This document shows, in pieces, positions 53,006-60,526 of a DNA stretch of 64,000 bases. This DNA is from Catenulispora yoronensis (lineage in GTDB: Bacteria; Actinomycetota; Actinomycetes; Streptomycetales; Catenulisporaceae): positions 47,725 to 111,724 of the forward strand of contig NZ_BAAAQN010000043.1 in NCBI RefSeq assembly GCF_039531695.1. Direction: 5' to 3'. A model generated the notes under the pieces. The model saw only the letters and a program-made list of their open reading frames with translations, was not told the DNA's origin and ran no database searches. A program made the position numbers and the translations under genes. Positions within the stretch are counted from its first letter, which is position 1; every line of letters starts with the position of its first letter.

Positions 53006-53012
53006 CTACTCC
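52981..53012. repeat. 2 x 16-bp tandem repeat covering the stop codon of the second sugar kinase
   Basis: On the minus strand GGAGTAGGTACTTGGT is followed by GGAGTAGGTACTTGGC. The TAG in the first copy (53008-53006) is the stop of the kinase gene. Confidence 0.9.
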
Positions 53013-54088
53013 GCCACTTTCGCCGCCGTAGCCCCCGCCGCCAGCCGCGCATGCACCGACGCGTCGAGCCCGGGGTCCAGCACCCGTGCGGCCAGCCATG
53101 CCGCGCCGACCGCGCCCGGTGCCGCGATCAGCGGTGTCCCGCCGTGGTGTTCGCCGAGGCGGCGTTGGACTTCGGCGCCGATGGGGCCGGGGGCGGTGAG
53201 CAGGGAGCCGGCCAGGACCAGGGGTTCGTCCGGGTTGTCGCCGGTGAGGGCGGTGGCGGTGGCCATCAGGAGGCTGACCGAGCGGTCGACGATGCGTTGG
53301 GCCACGCGGTCGCCGGCGGTCGCGGCGGCGGACACCAGGGGGGCCAGTGCGGCGAGGGCGATCGGTGGGCCGTCGTAGACCGCGTCGCGCAGGGCGGAGA
53401 TCTGGTCGCCGGTGGCGCGCGGTACGGCTTCGTCGCCGGTGACGGTGGCCAGCACCGCCTCGGCCAGCAGGGTGGGCTCGCCGCGGCCGTCGAGGGCGGC
53501 GAAGACCGCGCGCACCGCCTGGCGGCCGATCCAGAAGCCGGAGCCGTCGTCGCCGACCAGCCAGCCGTTGCCGTCGATGCGGGCGGTGACCTCCTCGCCC
53601 TCCACCCGCGCGGCGATCGCGCCGACGCCGGCGATCAGGACCGAGCCGGCCGGTCGGGGGGTGCCCGCGGCGAAGGCCGTCACGGCGTCCGCGACCACGT
53701 GCACCGGGCAGGTCAGGCCGGCGTCGATCCAGGTCTTGGCCAGGGCCTCGGCGCTCGGGCCGCGGGAGTAGCGCAGGATGCCGGCCGCGCCGACGACCAC
53801 GCCGGCCACCGAGTCCGGCGCCACCGCGCCGCCCAGGCCGCCCAGGCCGCCCAGCGCCTGGCGGACCGCGTCGCCGAGGTGGGCCACGACGTCCGCGATC
53901 GGCAGGGCCGTGGGGTTGGCCAGCGCCGAGCGGCCGCGGCCGACCACCTCGCCCTCGACCGTCGCCACCATCGCCTCGACCAGCGTCGAGCCGGCCTCCA
54001 CGCCCAGCACCACGCCGGTCCGCAGGTCCGGGCCCGCGGTCGGGAAAGCCGGGGCCGACGCCGAGGCGGCGGGGGATACGGGCGGCAT
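53006..54088 (-). CDS. BadF/BadG-type sugar kinase paralog with altered phosphate-1 motif
   Basis: ATG 54088 follows AGGAGG; 360 residues (an upstream ATG at 54142 is unlikely). It shares GNGWLVGDDGSGFWIGRQAVRAV and the C-terminal LAGSLLT adenosine motif with the paralog downstream. The phosphate-1 motif is VLGVEAGSTLVEAMVA instead of DxGGT: the Asp is Glu and the second Gly is Ser. Activity may be reduced or redirected, or the protein may be a sugar-sensing regulator. It follows the amidase gene on the same strand after a hairpin and has its own candidate promoter with a CGGTATACCG palindrome (54165-54174). Confidence 0.83.
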   Translation of the reverse strand: MPPVSPAASASAPAFPTAGPDLRTGVVLGVEAGSTLVEAMVATVEGEVVGRGRSALANPTALPIADVVAHLGDAVRQALGGLGGLGGAVAPDSVAGVVVGAAGILRYSRGPSAEALAKTWIDAGLTCPVHVVADAVTAFAAGTPRPAGSVLIAGVGAIAARVEGEEVTARIDGNGWLVGDDGSGFWIGRQAVRAVFAALDGRGEPTLLAEAVLATVTGDEAVPRATGDQISALRDAVYDGPPIALAALAPLVSAAATAGDRVAQRIVDRSVSLLMATATALTGDNPDEPLVLAGSLLTAPGPIGAEVQRRLGEHHGGTPLIAAPGAVGAAWLAARVLDPGLDASVHARLAAGATAAKVAE

Positions 54089-54164
54089 GGATCCTCCTGG
54101 CGCGGGGTGCGTGAACTGCCGGTGATGGTCGGTGCCTGACATGGTGCCCTAAGGCAGTCTGTCA

Positions 54165-54174
54165 CGGTATACCG
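54165..54174. promoter_or_regulatory. CGGTATACCG palindrome upstream of the kinase gene
   Basis: A perfect 10-bp palindrome 77-86 bp upstream of the kinase ATG. It could be an operator or include a -10-like TATACC on the minus strand. Confidence 0.4.
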
Positions 54175-54204
54175 GGCCTGAGAACGGCCCCTGGCCAGGC
54201 GTGA

Positions 54205-54234
54205 GCGGGTGGACCGCTCCAGCAGTCCACCCGC
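54205..54234 (-). terminator. Hairpin downstream of the amidase gene
   Basis: GCGGGTGGAC (54205-54214) pairs perfectly with GTCCACCCGC (54225-54234) around a 10-nt loop, 33 nt after the amidase stop. No T-tract. Confidence 0.65.
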
Positions 54235-54267
54235 GCGCCGCGCCTTACCGCCGCCCTCCGCGTCCGG

Positions 54268-56367
54268 TCAGGACGTGGAGGCCACCACGTCCACGTCGGC
54301 GGCGTTCACGAACGCCATCCGGTGGTTGTACGTGATGAGGTAGTACTGCGTGCCGCCCTTGAAGTCGGTCTGGTCCATGAACGCCGACCCGTCGATGTTG
54401 TAGGCGTCGAACCAGTCGCCGGTCAGCGCCTTGCCGTCGGTGACGTAGGCCTGCCCGGCGGCCAGCACGTACTTCGACGCGATGCGCTGCGCCCGCGGGA
54501 TCCCGCCGTACCAGTCGGTGAACGCCTTCGGATAGGCCGCGGCCTCCGGGAACGACTCGGTGTACACCGGCACCGACGCCCGGCCCGCCTTCGGCGTCAC
54601 CGTCAGCGCCTTCACCGGCGCCGCGGTCAGCGGCCCGAACTGGTTGTGGAACCAGGCCTTCTGCCCGGCGAACCAGATCGCGATCCACCCGTCCGGCGCG
54701 CGGTCGGCCACCACGAACTCCTGCCCGGCACTGGCCTGGTCGCCCCAGTCGGCGGCCCGCGTGCTGCCCGCCGAGCCGTCGGCGTGGATGTAGGGGTCGG
54801 CGATCAGCGGCGCGCTGTCGCTGGGCGCGGTGCGCAGCCAGACGAAGTTCGTGGGCTGCTTCGGCATGGTCAGGTAGTAGGCGTCCGGGCAGGGCCCGTT
54901 GAGGTTCGGCCACTCGGCGCCGTGGTACGGCCCCGGGAACGGCGTCAGGTCCTGGATGTTCTGGCACCCGGAGACCACCTGCTGGTTCAGCTGGAAGACC
55001 GGGTTGACGGCCACCACGTTCGACGTCGGCGGCGCCTCCGGGTGGATCGGCGCGCCGACCAGCGCCATGAAGTGCGACCAGTCCCAGTACGGCCCCGGAT
55101 CCCAGTGCTGGGTGGCGATCCGGCTGTCGCTGCTGCCGGGGATGTTGTCGTGGCCCAGGATGTGCTGCCGGTCCAGCGGGATGCCGTACTTGGCCCCGAG
55201 GTAGCGCACCAGCGCCGCCGTCGAGTGGTACATCGCCTCGCTGTACCAGGTGGCCCCGTCGATCGCGTAGCCCTCCTGCTCGATGCCGATCGAGTGCTGG
55301 TAGAAGGACTCGTTGGCGCTGTCCCAGGCGATGTCCCCGGTCGGCATCATCTGGGTGACGTGGCCGTCCTCGCTGCGCACCTCGTAGTGCGCCGAGGCCT
55401 GGTACGACGGGTCGTGGAACAGCCACAGCGTCCCGTCGTTGGTCTCCTCGTTGTCGTGCAGCGTGATGTAGCGGACGTCGGTGGTCGTCGGTCGGCTCGC
55501 CGGGTCGTGGTCGCCGTAGTTCGACTTGTCGTTCGGATCGAGCTGGAAGAACCCGTCGGGGGAGTAGCTGCACGAGATCTCGGCCGGGCACTCCGGGGCG
55601 TCCAGCTGCGCCGGGTCGTGCACCGCGTCGGCCGGCGGTACCACGCTCACCAGCCCGAGGCGCCGCGCGCCGTCGCCCTGGTCGAAGGTCCACGGCCGGG
55701 CCGGCAGCGTCAGGGTCTGGCCGTCCTGGGTGGTGAGCGCCTGGCCGGAGCGGATGGTGGCGTAGACGTCATCGGCGAAAACCTGCGCGACCTTGGTCTC
55801 GGAGGCCTCGGAGTAGCGGGCCACCCCGACCGTCCACCCGGGCAGGTCCGCGGCCGGGGGCAGGACGCCGTGGTTGTACTGCTTCTCGTAGGAGGCCAGC
55901 AGTGCCGCGCCGGCGCGGATGTTCTGTACGTCGTTGGTCTCGGCCGTGGCCAGGTCGATCCCGGCGAGCGCGGCGGCCTTCCCGGCGGTGTGCAGCGCCG
56001 GCGCGGTGAGCAGGTCCGGCGCCCGGAACTGGCTGCCGAAGCCGGCCCGGGTCAGGTCGGCCTGGGTGAGGTCGGTGAGGTTCATCGGGCCGTAGCCGGC
56101 CGAGAAGCTCGGCTTGCCGCCGTGGGCCTCCCACAGCGTCTCGTTGTAGGAGAGGGCCATCAGCACCGGCAGCGGCACGCCGAACTCCGCCGCCGCGGCG
56201 GCGAACGCGGCCTGCCGGGTGGTGGGGTCGGCGGGGGTGGAGGGGCCGGTGGGCGCCGCCGTCGCCGGGGTCGCGCTGTGCGCGGAAGCCGGGCCGAAGG
56301 CGGCGGTGGCCGCCACCAGGGCCGAGGCCAGCACTGGTATCAGGGCTTTTCGCCGGGGTGGACGCAT
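54268..56367 (-). CDS. Secreted N-acetylmuramoyl-L-alanine amidase (amidase_2) with N-terminal transglycosylase-like domain
   Basis: A 699-residue protein. Signal peptide (KALIPVLASALVAATAAFGP). Residues about 50-205 resemble a lysozyme/SLT-like helical domain (VLMALSYNETLWEAHGG, SAGYGPMNLT). Residues about 295-435 are a zinc amidase: His304 in YITLHDNEE, EQEGY (about 363-367), GHDNIPG, then HWDPGPYW with His421 and Asp423. The C-terminal part contains SH3-like segments (TNFVWLRTAPS, EFVVADRAPDGWIAI, WYGGIPRAQR). It would cleave the peptide from MurNAc in the cell wall. It follows the peptide importer genes by 62 nt, suggesting that it feeds peptides or muropeptides to the transporter. Confidence 0.88.
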   Translation of the reverse strand: MRPPRRKALIPVLASALVAATAAFGPASAHSATPATAAPTGPSTPADPTTRQAAFAAAAAEFGVPLPVLMALSYNETLWEAHGGKPSFSAGYGPMNLTDLTQADLTRAGFGSQFRAPDLLTAPALHTAGKAAALAGIDLATAETNDVQNIRAGAALLASYEKQYNHGVLPPAADLPGWTVGVARYSEASETKVAQVFADDVYATIRSGQALTTQDGQTLTLPARPWTFDQGDGARRLGLVSVVPPADAVHDPAQLDAPECPAEISCSYSPDGFFQLDPNDKSNYGDHDPASRPTTTDVRYITLHDNEETNDGTLWLFHDPSYQASAHYEVRSEDGHVTQMMPTGDIAWDSANESFYQHSIGIEQEGYAIDGATWYSEAMYHSTAALVRYLGAKYGIPLDRQHILGHDNIPGSSDSRIATQHWDPGPYWDWSHFMALVGAPIHPEAPPTSNVVAVNPVFQLNQQVVSGCQNIQDLTPFPGPYHGAEWPNLNGPCPDAYYLTMPKQPTNFVWLRTAPSDSAPLIADPYIHADGSAGSTRAADWGDQASAGQEFVVADRAPDGWIAIWFAGQKAWFHNQFGPLTAAPVKALTVTPKAGRASVPVYTESFPEAAAYPKAFTDWYGGIPRAQRIASKYVLAAGQAYVTDGKALTGDWFDAYNIDGSAFMDQTDFKGGTQYYLITYNHRMAFVNAADVDVVASTS

Positions 56368-56429
56368 GGTGCTCCTTCGCGGTGCGGAGAGGAGGGGAGG
56401 GAGGGGTTGGTGCTCAGGGCGTTCGCGGG

Positions 56430-57599
56430 TTACTCGGCCGTGTTCGTGCTAGTAGTCGGGGCCACGACGGCATGACAGGCGGCGTGCCGACCCTCGGCCG
56501 ACAGCGGCGCGGGATCGACGGTGCGACAGCGTTCTGCGATGCCCAGCCGCTCCGCTTCGCCGGAGGCCAGCAGCGGACAGCGCGGATGGAACCGGCACCC
56601 GGAGGGGATGGCGGCGGAGTCCGGCGTCTCCCCGGACAGGATCACCGGCTCGCGCCCGGACTCGGCCACCACCGACAGCAGGGCTCTGGTATACGGATGC
56701 TGAGGATCGGTGAGAACCTCTTCAACCGTCCCGGTCTCCACCACGCGCCCCAGATACATCACCGCGACCCGGTCGGCGATGTTCCACGCCAGCCCCAGGT
56801 CGTGGGTGACGACCAGCGCCGACAGCCCGGCCGCCGCCCGCAGGTCCAGCAGCAGGCGCAGGATCTCGCCGCGCACCGAGGCGTCCAGCGACGCCACCGG
56901 CTCGTCGGCGACCAGCACCTCCGGATCCAGCACCAGCGCGCCGGCGATCACCACCCGCTGCCGCTGCCCGCCGGAGAGCTGATGCGGGTGCAGGGCGAAG
57001 AACCGCTCCGGCGGCCGCAGCCCCGCGCGCGACAACGCGTCGGCGACCTTCGACCGCTCATCAGGGAACGAACCCAACGCCGACTTGCCGTGGATCCGCA
57101 GTCCCTCGGCGACCGCCTCGTACACGGTCCGCCGCGGGTTCAGCGCCCCGGTCGGGTCCTGGAGGATCAGCTGCACGCCGCGCCGGTACGCCTTCAGCGC
57201 GCGCGGCTTGTAGGACACCGGAGTCCCGTCGTGCAGCACCCGGCCCGACGTCGGCTTCACCAACCCGGTCAGGGCCCGCGCCAACGTCGACTTCCCGCAG
57301 CCGGACTCCCCGACCAGCGCCACGATCTCCCCGGGCGCGATGTCCAGGTCGACCCCGTCCACGGCCAGCGCCTGACCCCGGCCGTGGCGGGAGCGGAAGG
57401 TGACGCGCAGGTCCCGGACGGACAGGACCGGGGGCCGGCCGGAGACGCTGTCGGCGCGTCGCTGCTGGGCGATCCGCTGCTCACTGCTCGAGCCCTCATC
57501 CGTGACGACGACCCGCGGTTCCACACGCTCTCCTGTCCGCGACTCCGACTCCGACTCCGACTCCGTCCCCGGCTCTGTCCCCGTCCCCGACTCCGTCAC
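56430..57599 (-). CDS. Oligopeptide ABC transporter ATP-binding protein (DppF/OppF-like)
   Basis: GTG 57599 overlaps the upstream gene (GTGA) after GGAGGCGAA; 389 residues. An acidic Thr/Ser/Glu N-terminus (ESESESES from 6-bp repeats) precedes the NBD: Walker A GESGCGKST, Q-loop LILQDP, signature LSGGQRQRV, Walker B VLVADEPVASLD and H-loop VVTHDLG. The C-terminus CRFHPRCPL with a Cys-rich end is the OPP_C domain typical of peptide transporters. It energises the DppBC-like permease. Confidence 0.93.
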   Translation of the reverse strand: MTESGTGTEPGTESESESESRTGERVEPRVVVTDEGSSSEQRIAQQRRADSVSGRPPVLSVRDLRVTFRSRHGRGQALAVDGVDLDIAPGEIVALVGESGCGKSTLARALTGLVKPTSGRVLHDGTPVSYKPRALKAYRRGVQLILQDPTGALNPRRTVYEAVAEGLRIHGKSALGSFPDERSKVADALSRAGLRPPERFFALHPHQLSGGQRQRVVIAGALVLDPEVLVADEPVASLDASVRGEILRLLLDLRAAAGLSALVVTHDLGLAWNIADRVAVMYLGRVVETGTVEEVLTDPQHPYTRALLSVVAESGREPVILSGETPDSAAIPSGCRFHPRCPLLASGEAERLGIAERCRTVDPAPLSAEGRHAACHAVVAPTTSTNTAE

Positions 57600-58621
57600 T
57601 TCGCCTCCTGCCACGCGTCCATGCGGATGCACGCCGCCAGCCGCTGCTCCCCGGCCGCGATCAGCGGCGGCTCGGCCTCCCGGCACGCGTCCGCCGCGAT
57701 CGGGCAGCGCGGCGCGAACGCGCAGCCCGCCGGCAGGTGCGCCGGGTCCGGCGGGTCGCCGGGCAGCCCGCGCGGACCGTGCCGGGACGCCGGATCGCCG
57801 ATCCGCGGGAACGCCCCGGCCAGCGCCCGGCCGTACGGATGCCGGGCCGCGGCGAACACCTGGTCGGCCGGGCCCTCCTCGGCGATCCGCCCGGCGTACA
57901 TCACCGCCAGCCGGTCGCAGTTCTCGGCCAGCACCGCCAGATCGTGGCTGATCATCAGCAGGCTGATGCCGTGCTCGGCCACCAGCTCCCCGATCAGCCG
58001 CAGGATCTGGGCCTGGATCATCACGTCCAGCGCCGTGGTCGGCTCGTCGGCCACGATCAGCCGCGGCGAGCAGGCCAGCGCCATCGCGATCACCACCCGC
58101 TGCCGCTGGCCGCCGGACAGCTCGTGCGGATACGCCCCGGCGCGCGCGGCCACCAGCCCGACCTGGTCCAGCAGCCGCGCCACCCGCCGGTCCGCCTCGG
58201 CGCGGCCGACCTTCTCGTGCAGCAGGATCGGCTCGGCGATCTGGTCCCCGACCCGGCGCACCGGGTTCAGCGAGTGCATGGCGCCCTGGAACACGATCGA
58301 CGCGCGGGCCCAGCGCACGGCGCGCAGCCGGCCCCAGCCCATCTCCCGCACGTCCTCGCCCTCCAGCAGGATCCGCCCGCCGACCTCCGCCGATCTCGGC
58401 AGCAGCCGCAGCACGGCCGAGGCCAGCGTGGACTTGCCGCAGCCGGACTCCCCGGCCAGCCCGAGCCGGCCGCCGGCGGGCAGCGCCAGGCTCACGCCGC
58501 GCACCGCCGGCACCGCCCCGCCGGCCGTCCGGTAGGAGACGTGCAGGTCCTCCAACCGCAGGACGTCGGTACCGGTCGGCTCGCCGGCCGCGGCCGGCCC
58601 GATGACAGTCGAGGCGTTCAC
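57596..58621 (-). CDS. Oligopeptide ABC transporter ATP-binding protein (DppD/OppD-like)
   Basis: GTG 58621 overlaps the DppC-like gene (GTGA); 341 residues. Walker A is GESGCGKST, Q-loop SIVFQGAMHSLNPV, signature LSGGQRQRV, Walker B LIVADEPTTALDV and H-loop ISHDLAVL. C-terminal GCAFAPRCPIA is the OPP_C motif, whose Cys residues bind iron-sulfur or stabilise the fold in homologs. It pairs with the downstream ATPase. Confidence 0.93.
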   Translation of the reverse strand: MNASTVIGPAAAGEPTGTDVLRLEDLHVSYRTAGGAVPAVRGVSLALPAGGRLGLAGESGCGKSTLASAVLRLLPRSAEVGGRILLEGEDVREMGWGRLRAVRWARASIVFQGAMHSLNPVRRVGDQIAEPILLHEKVGRAEADRRVARLLDQVGLVAARAGAYPHELSGGQRQRVVIAMALACSPRLIVADEPTTALDVMIQAQILRLIGELVAEHGISLLMISHDLAVLAENCDRLAVMYAGRIAEEGPADQVFAAARHPYGRALAGAFPRIGDPASRHGPRGLPGDPPDPAHLPAGCAFAPRCPIAADACREAEPPLIAAGEQRLAACIRMDAWQEAK

Positions 58622-59457
58622 ATGAGCTCCTGCAGCCGCGGGTTCAATACCTGCTCCAGCGCCCGGCCGACGACCGTGAACGCCAGCGCCACCGCCACGA
58701 TCGCCAGCCCCGGCGGCAGCAGGATCCACCAGTCGTCCGCGCTCACCGCGCCGACCTGCCGCGCCAGCTGGAGCGTCGTGCCCCAGGACACCTTCGTCGG
58801 ATCGCTCAGCCCCAGGAACGCCAGCGTCGCCTCGGCCAGGATCGCCTCCGAGACCGTCAAGGTGGCCTGCGCCAGCATCAGCGGCATGACGTTCGGCAGG
58901 ATGTGCCGCCCCATCACGTGCCCGTGCCCGCCGCCCAGCGCCTTCGCCCGCTCGATGTACGGCCGGGCCTCCACCGACAGCGTCTGCGCCCGCACCACCC
59001 GCGCGGTGCGCGGCCACGACGTCACGCCGATCGCCACCACCACCGTCCCCATGCCCGGACTGAGCACCGAGGCCAGCGCCGTGGCCAGCACCAGCACCGG
59101 CAGCACCACGAACCAGTCGGTCACCCGCATCAGCACCGTGCCGGCCCAGCCGCCGAAGTGCCCGGCGGTGATGCCCACCAGCGCCCCGATCCCGACCGCC
59201 AGCAGCGTGGCCAGCAGCCCCACGGTCAGCGAGATCCGGGCGCCCCAGATCGTCACGTCGACCATCGACCGCCCGAACGCGTCGGTGCCCAACAGGAAGT
59301 CGCTCGACGGCGCCTGCCGCGGCGCCCCCGGCGCGAACGCCGCGGACAGATCGTGCCCGGAGATGAACAAGGGGGCCGCCACCGCCACCAGGGCGGTCAG
59401 CACCAGGAAGGCCAGGCCGGCCATCCCGGCGCGCAGCCGGCGGAAGTCGGCGATCAC
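58618..59457 (-). CDS. Oligopeptide ABC transporter permease (DppC/OppC-like)
   Basis: GTG 59457 overlaps the DppB-like gene (GTGA); 279 residues. The N-terminal TM (AGMAGLAFLVLTALVAVAAP) and FLLGTDAFGRSMVDVTIWGA are typical of the C subunit, with five further TM helices. The EAA-loop reads YIERAKALGGGHGHVMGRHI. It forms the translocation pore with the B subunit. Confidence 0.92.
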   Translation of the reverse strand: MIADFRRLRAGMAGLAFLVLTALVAVAAPLFISGHDLSAAFAPGAPRQAPSSDFLLGTDAFGRSMVDVTIWGARISLTVGLLATLLAVGIGALVGITAGHFGGWAGTVLMRVTDWFVVLPVLVLATALASVLSPGMGTVVVAIGVTSWPRTARVVRAQTLSVEARPYIERAKALGGGHGHVMGRHILPNVMPLMLAQATLTVSEAILAEATLAFLGLSDPTKVSWGTTLQLARQVGAVSADDWWILLPPGLAIVAVALAFTVVGRALEQVLNPRLQELM

Positions 59458-60521
59458 GTGGTCCGCACTCTCGGGTCGAGGATCGGGTAGAGCAGCTCGG
59501 CCAGCAGGTTCATCACGATCACCGCCGCCGCGAAGAAGATGAACAACCCCTCCAGCAGCGGCAGGTCCGGAACCGTCAGCGCCTCGTAGAACAGCGACCC
59601 CAGCCCCGGCCAGGAGAAGATGGTCTCGGCCAGGATCGAGCCGGACACCGCGGTGCCCAGGTTCAGGAACACCAGCGTCACCGCCGGCAGCATCGCGTTC
59701 GGCACCGCGTGCCGGCGCCGCACGTCGTCGTCGCGCAGCCCCTTGGCGCGCGCCGTGGTCAGGTAGTCGGCGCCGAGCTCCTCCAGCAGCGTCGCCCGCA
59801 TGGTCAGCAGGTACTGCGCATAGAGCACCGCGACCAGCGTCAGGCACGGCAGCACCAGGTGCCGCAGGTGGTCCCACACCACCGGGAAGAAGCCGTGCAC
59901 GTCCGGCGCGCTCATCCCGCCGGTCGGGAACAGCCCCGGGATCGGCCCGAACCCGACCGAGAACACCACGATCAGGATCAGCCCGAGCCAGAACGTCGGC
60001 ATCGACCACAGCACCAGCGCTATCCCGCTGTTGGCGCGGTCCGCGCGGCTCCCGTGCCGCCACGCCGACCGGATCCCGATCCGGATCCCCAGCACCGCCG
60101 CGATCACGGTCGCGGTGCCCACCAGGTAGACCGTCGGCCACACGTGGCTGCCGATCAGTGCGCTGACCGAACTCTTGTACTGATACGACGTGCCCAGGTC
60201 GCCCCGGGCCACCCGCGAGGCGTAGTCGGCGAACTGCGAGAGCAGCGGCTTGTCGATGCCGAACTGGTGCCGCAGCGCCGCCAGCTGGTCGGCGTCGACC
60301 GGACGGCCGCGGGTCATGGCCCGCACCGGATCGCCCGGCACGATGCGGAACAGGAAGAAACCGATGAAGACGACGGCGAGCATGCTCACCGCGGCCCCGC
60401 CGATCCGGCCGGCGGCGTACCGCGGCGAGATGGCGAGGCCGCGCCGCCGGACCACCGCGGCCCCGTCGGGGGGAGGGGGCGGGGTCGCGGCGTCCGGCAG
60501 AGCGGGGAGGGAGATCGACAC
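59454..60521 (-). CDS. Oligopeptide ABC transporter permease (DppB/OppB-like)
   Basis: A 355-residue protein with a Pro-rich N-terminus, TM1 GAAVSMLAVVFIGFFLFRIV and the family motif PGDPVRAM. An extracellular loop (QFGIDKPLLSQF, RGDLGTSYQYKSSVS) and the EAA-loop YLTTARAKGLRDDDVRRRHA follow. GTG 60521 lies 5 nt after the substrate-binding protein's stop and has only a weak ribosome binding site, so translational coupling is likely. Confidence 0.92.
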   Translation of the reverse strand: MSISLPALPDAATPPPPPDGAAVVRRRGLAISPRYAAGRIGGAAVSMLAVVFIGFFLFRIVPGDPVRAMTRGRPVDADQLAALRHQFGIDKPLLSQFADYASRVARGDLGTSYQYKSSVSALIGSHVWPTVYLVGTATVIAAVLGIRIGIRSAWRHGSRADRANSGIALVLWSMPTFWLGLILIVVFSVGFGPIPGLFPTGGMSAPDVHGFFPVVWDHLRHLVLPCLTLVAVLYAQYLLTMRATLLEELGADYLTTARAKGLRDDDVRRRHAVPNAMLPAVTLVFLNLGTAVSGSILAETIFSWPGLGSLFYEALTVPDLPLLEGLFIFFAAAVIVMNLLAELLYPILDPRVRTT

Positions 60522-60526
60522 TGTTG

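Noticed and set aside
52361..54139. A 592-residue plus-strand ORF
   Set aside because: It is antisense to the sugar kinase and otherwise low-complexity; no family resemblance.
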